This document shows, in pieces, positions 61,366 through 64,000 of a stretch of DNA of 64,000 nt. Positions within the stretch are counted from its first letter, which is position 1. Each line of letters opens with the position of its first letter. Origin of the DNA: Hymenobacter nitidus. Lineage in GTDB: Bacteria > Bacteroidota > Bacteroidia > Cytophagales > Hymenobacteraceae. Both the position numbers and the translations under genes were made by a program. The stretch is from NCBI RefSeq assembly GCF_020447315.1, contig NZ_JAJADQ010000002.1:496001-560000 (forward strand), written 5' to 3'. The notes under the pieces were generated by a model that made no database searches, was not told where the DNA came from, and was given only the letters and a program-made list of their open reading frames with translations.

Positions 61366-62109
61366 CTACAGCTCCCGGTGGAAATTATCGAGCAGAATAG
61401 CCGCCGATACGGCCACGTTCAGGCTTTCGGCCCCACCGGCGCCGGGAATGTAGAGGCGCTGGGTCAGGCGCGCCAGCACCTCGGGGCGCGGCCCGTGCGA
61501 CTCGCTGCCCATAATCAGCACCCCACCGGGGCGCAGCGTGAGGCGGTGCACATTGTCGCCTTCGAGGTGGGCGCCGTAACGGGGCAGCGCGGCGGGCAAG
61601 GCGTCGAGCCACTCGGGCAGCTCGCGCTGCCACACAGCCACGCGCGTAAACGAGCCCATGGTGGCGGCAATGGTTTTAGGGGCCCAGGGGTCGGCGCAGG
61701 TTTCGGAGCACACCACCCCGTGCAGGCCGTACCAGTCGGCCAGGCGGATGAGGGTGCCCAAGTTGCCCGGGTCACGCACTTCATCCAGGGCCAGCAGCAG
61801 GCGGTTGGGGGCCGGCAGCAGCGGCGTTTCGTCGGGCAGGCGGGCAATGGCCAGGGCCGTGGTGTTGTTGGCTAGGGTACCAAGTTTGGTTAATTCTTCC
61901 TCCGTCACGATTTCAACCGGTACCTTCGCGGGCAGGGTCGGTATTTTTGCGGCAAACTCAGCCGTCAGGAACACCCGCTCCGTTAGAAGCCCGGAACTTA
62001 GCAGCTCCACCACGCTTTTGCCGCCTTCCACCAGAAAGGCGTTGTGGCGGAGCCGGTATTTCTTCAGGTGCAGCGCGTGCACGTATTTCGCTACTGCTTT
62101 TGAAACCAT
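61366..62109 (-). CDS. TrmH/SpoU-family RNA methyltransferase
   Basis: A 247-residue SPOUT methyltransferase. The N-terminal substrate-binding part (KYVHALHLKKYRLRHNAFLVEGGKSVVELL) is followed by the knotted catalytic domain with LLLALDEVRDPGNLGTLIRLADW, GSFTRVAVW, GGVLIMGSESHGPRPEVL and YIPGAGGAESLNVAVSAAILL, which are motifs 1-3 of the family with the N..E and S..N residues. It methylates 2'-O-ribose of a 23S rRNA or tRNA nucleotide; the exact site cannot be told. It is divergent from an Omp85 gene, as is common in Bacteroidota. Confidence 0.95.
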   Translation of the reverse strand: MVSKAVAKYVHALHLKKYRLRHNAFLVEGGKSVVELLSSGLLTERVFLTAEFAAKIPTLPAKVPVEIVTEEELTKLGTLANNTTALAIARLPDETPLLPAPNRLLLALDEVRDPGNLGTLIRLADWYGLHGVVCSETCADPWAPKTIAATMGSFTRVAVWQRELPEWLDALPAALPRYGAHLEGDNVHRLTLRPGGVLIMGSESHGPRPEVLARLTQRLYIPGAGGAESLNVAVSAAILLDNFHREL

Positions 62110-62114
62110 ATTCT

Positions 62115-64000
62115 TTGTTTACGAACCGCCCAGGGCGGCCTACGATAGGATGGATACCCCGCACGGCGCTGGCCGGAGCCTTGCTGCTCCTGGCCGGCTG
62201 CTCGCCGCTGCGGCTGCTGGAGCCTAAGCAGAAGCTGCTCAGCCGAGTGCGGCTGGAAGGCGTGAAGGAAGCCGATGCCGAGCGCATCGAGGCCCTCTAC
62301 CAGCAAAAGCCCAACAGCCGCTTTCCGCTGCCAAAGCTAACAATCTACCAGCTCGGAAACCGCTTTTACAACAAGGAACGCCTCCAGGCCAAGCTCCAGC
62401 GCATCCGCACCGAGTTTGACGAGCGCACCCAGGCGGCCCGCCCCGACTCGGTAAAAGTGGGCAAGCTGCTGGTGCGCCGCGAGAAGCGCACCCGCCGCCT
62501 GCAGCTGGCCCTCGACAAGGGCAACGCCATCATGCGCCTGGGCGAGCCGCCGGTGATTTACGACTCCACGCTCACGGCCACCACCGTGGAGCAGATTGGC
62601 ACGTTCCTGAAGTCGGAGGGCTTTTTCCGCAGCAAGGTGTCGGCCACGGACACGGTGGTGGACCGCCGCTTTTCCCTGGCCCACCTCTTCGCCAAGCCCG
62701 ATACGGTGCACAACCGGCGGGTGACGGTGACCTACCGCATCACCGAAAATCAGCCTTTCCACTACACCCAGCTCGATTACGACATTGCCGACTCGGCCGT
62801 GGCGCGGGTGGTGCTGGCCGGGCAGCCGGCCTCGCTGCTGCGGATGAATGAGCGCTACAACGAAAACGTCATCGGGCAGGAGCGCAGCCGGCTGGAAACG
62901 CTGCTGAAAAACGCGGGCTATTACGATTTTCGCCAGCAGTACATTACCCTCGAAGCCGACACGAGCTTTGCCCCCGCCACCGTGCGGCTGCGCACCATCA
63001 TTGCCAACCCCGCCCCCGGCGAGCCGCACCAGGTGTATACCGTACGCCGGGTGCGCTTTATTACCGATGCCGGCGTCACCCGCTTCGGGGTGAAGCGCGA
63101 CACGCTCGTGCGCGACTCGGTGTACTACCTGGCCTACAAGCACCGCTTCAGCACCCGCGTGCTCGACCGTAAGCTCACGGTGCGCCCCGGCGACCGGTAC
63201 AGCCTGCAGAATACGCTGCTGACCCAGCGCCAGCTCAGCGACCTGGATATGTTCCGGTTTAATACGGTGAGCTACAACAAGGTGCGGCCTACCAACGGCG
63301 ACAGTATCAGCAACCGCGGGCAGTTGATTGCCACCGTGAATGCCTCGCCCACCAAAAAGTACCAGGAAACCACCGAATTCGGCGGTACCTACGTGGCCGG
63401 CCTGCCGGGTCCGTTTATCAACTTCCGGCTGAAGGTGCGCAATATTCTGGGCGGAGCCGAAGTGCTGGAACTGGGCCTGCGCTCGGGCTTTGAGGGGCAG
63501 CTGAGCCGCACCGAAGACCGGAGCGTGCTTACCACCCAGCTCGGGGCCAACGCCAACCTGGTGATTCCGCAGTTTCTGGTGCCCTGGAACACCAACCGCT
63601 TCCTGACGCGCTACAACCCCAAAACCCGCATCAGCACCAGCTACACTTACGTGCGGCGCCCGGAGTACACGCGCACCAACCTGGAAGCCACCTACGACTA
63701 TATCTGGCAGCGCTCCGCCTTTCACCAGTACGTTCTGACGCCCTTCGATCTGAGCGTGATTTACACCCCCACGAAAGACCCGAACTTCGAGGACGAGCTG
63801 GAACGGCTGTTTGTGACGCAAGGCTCGCCCCTGTTCCGCAGCTTCACGAGCCTGTTTATTCCCAGCTTCAACGCCACCTCGCTCTACAACTCCAACGACT
63901 TCACCCAAACCCGCGACGCCCGCTACCTGCGCCTGTTTGCGGAAATCGGCGGCCTGACCCGCCCGCTCTACCAGAACAGCATCAAGCTGGCCGTCTACGA
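62115..64000 (+). CDS. BamA/TamA (Omp85) family lipoprotein, TamL-like, partial
   Basis: The frame stays open to the window end, so at least 628 codons. A lipoprotein signal (IPRTALAGALLLLAGCSPLRLLEP) is followed by POTRA-type repeats (LSRVRLEGVKEADAERIEAL; VGKLLVRREKRT; VYTVRRVRFITDAG) and by barrel strands (ETTEFGGTYVAGLPGPFINFRLKVRNILGGAEVLELGLRSGF). A lipobox on an Omp85 protein is the mark of the Bacteroidota TamL group, which acts with TamB in outer-membrane biogenesis. No ATG precedes the signal; the best start is TTG at 62115, only 5 bp from the divergent methyltransferase start. Confidence 0.88.
   Translation, partial: MFTNRPGRPTIGWIPRTALAGALLLLAGCSPLRLLEPKQKLLSRVRLEGVKEADAERIEALYQQKPNSRFPLPKLTIYQLGNRFYNKERLQAKLQRIRTEFDERTQAARPDSVKVGKLLVRREKRTRRLQLALDKGNAIMRLGEPPVIYDSTLTATTVEQIGTFLKSEGFFRSKVSATDTVVDRRFSLAHLFAKPDTVHNRRVTVTYRITENQPFHYTQLDYDIADSAVARVVLAGQPASLLRMNERYNENVIGQERSRLETLLKNAGYYDFRQQYITLEADTSFAPATVRLRTIIANPAPGEPHQVYTVRRVRFITDAGVTRFGVKRDTLVRDSVYYLAYKHRFSTRVLDRKLTVRPGDRYSLQNTLLTQRQLSDLDMFRFNTVSYNKVRPTNGDSISNRGQLIATVNASPTKKYQETTEFGGTYVAGLPGPFINFRLKVRNILGGAEVLELGLRSGFEGQLSRTEDRSVLTTQLGANANLVIPQFLVPWNTNRFLTRYNPKTRISTSYTYVRRPEYTRTNLEATYDYIWQRSAFHQYVLTPFDLSVIYTPTKDPNFEDELERLFVTQGSPLFRSFTSLFIPSFNATSLYNSNDFTQTRDARYLRLFAEIGGLTRPLYQNSIKLAVY

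Overview
The window reads as a chromosomal segment of a GC-rich member of the Bacteroidota, most likely Hymenobacter or a close relative (Cytophagales). The basis is GC-rich coding sequence with short AT-rich islands between genes, promoters of the Bacteroidota type (TTTG or TTG, about 19-21 bases, then TAnnTTTG), little sign of Shine-Dalgarno sites, some likely TTG/GTG starts, and a protein set typical of that group (DUF349 protein, YqgE, TamL-like Omp85 lipoprotein, split L-serine dehydratase beta subunit, many Ala-rich secreted proteins). I see no insertion sequence, prophage, CRISPR array or rRNA operon. One tRNA (Thr, anticodon TGT) is present.

Layout. 1-16.3 kb: the 3' end of an RNA 3'-end methyltransferase (Hen1), then small hypothetical genes, a divergent DoxX/HxlR pair with a perfect 14-bp operator-like palindrome, an OmpA-type envelope protein, the three-domain RNA repair enzyme Pnkp, a leftward M28 peptidase / TonB-like / metallo-beta-lactamase-fold gene run, and two tandem YcgL-type nucleotidyltransferases. 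Hen1 and Pnkp are known partners in repair of toxin-cleaved RNA, so this part probably encodes a dispersed RNA-repair neighbourhood. 16.3-25.3 kb: signalling, with a 1288-residue multi-PAS hybrid histidine kinase carrying three tandem near-identical PAS units, a lone receiver protein, a PAS histidine kinase, an ankyrin protein, a small AT-hook protein next to a 31-bp-arm perfect palindrome, and tRNA-Thr.

25.3-51.8 kb: mostly housekeeping and transport. It holds DUF349, YqgE, pdxH, DUF1015, maf, a NERD-domain membrane protein, GH88 hydrolase, catalase, two MFS transporters, an EamA protein, gpsA, a TolC/RND-adaptor pair without an inner-membrane pump, sdaAB, tryptophan 2,3-dioxygenase, a TPR protein, a cobalamin riboswitch lying before a thioesterase gene, an FAD-dependent oxidoreductase and a CoA-binding protein.

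51.8-58.3 kb: the most unusual part. Two large adjacent genes behind an AT-rich promoter island encode (i) an amidase/PGRP-like domain, an alpha/beta hydrolase and a metacaspase-type protease in one chain, and (ii) an LCAT-like lipase, a leucyl-aminopeptidase-N-like domain and a CHAT protease in one chain. Each protein couples a lipase-like hydrolase to a clan CD (caspase-like) protease. The organisation suggests a two-component cell-death or defence module sensing cell-wall or membrane damage. This is inference, and I do not recognise it as a named system.

58.3-64 kb: an ECF sigma factor / membrane anti-sigma-like / beta-barrel protein operon, a TrmH-type RNA methyltransferase, and the start of a divergent TamL-like Omp85 lipoprotein that runs off the window.
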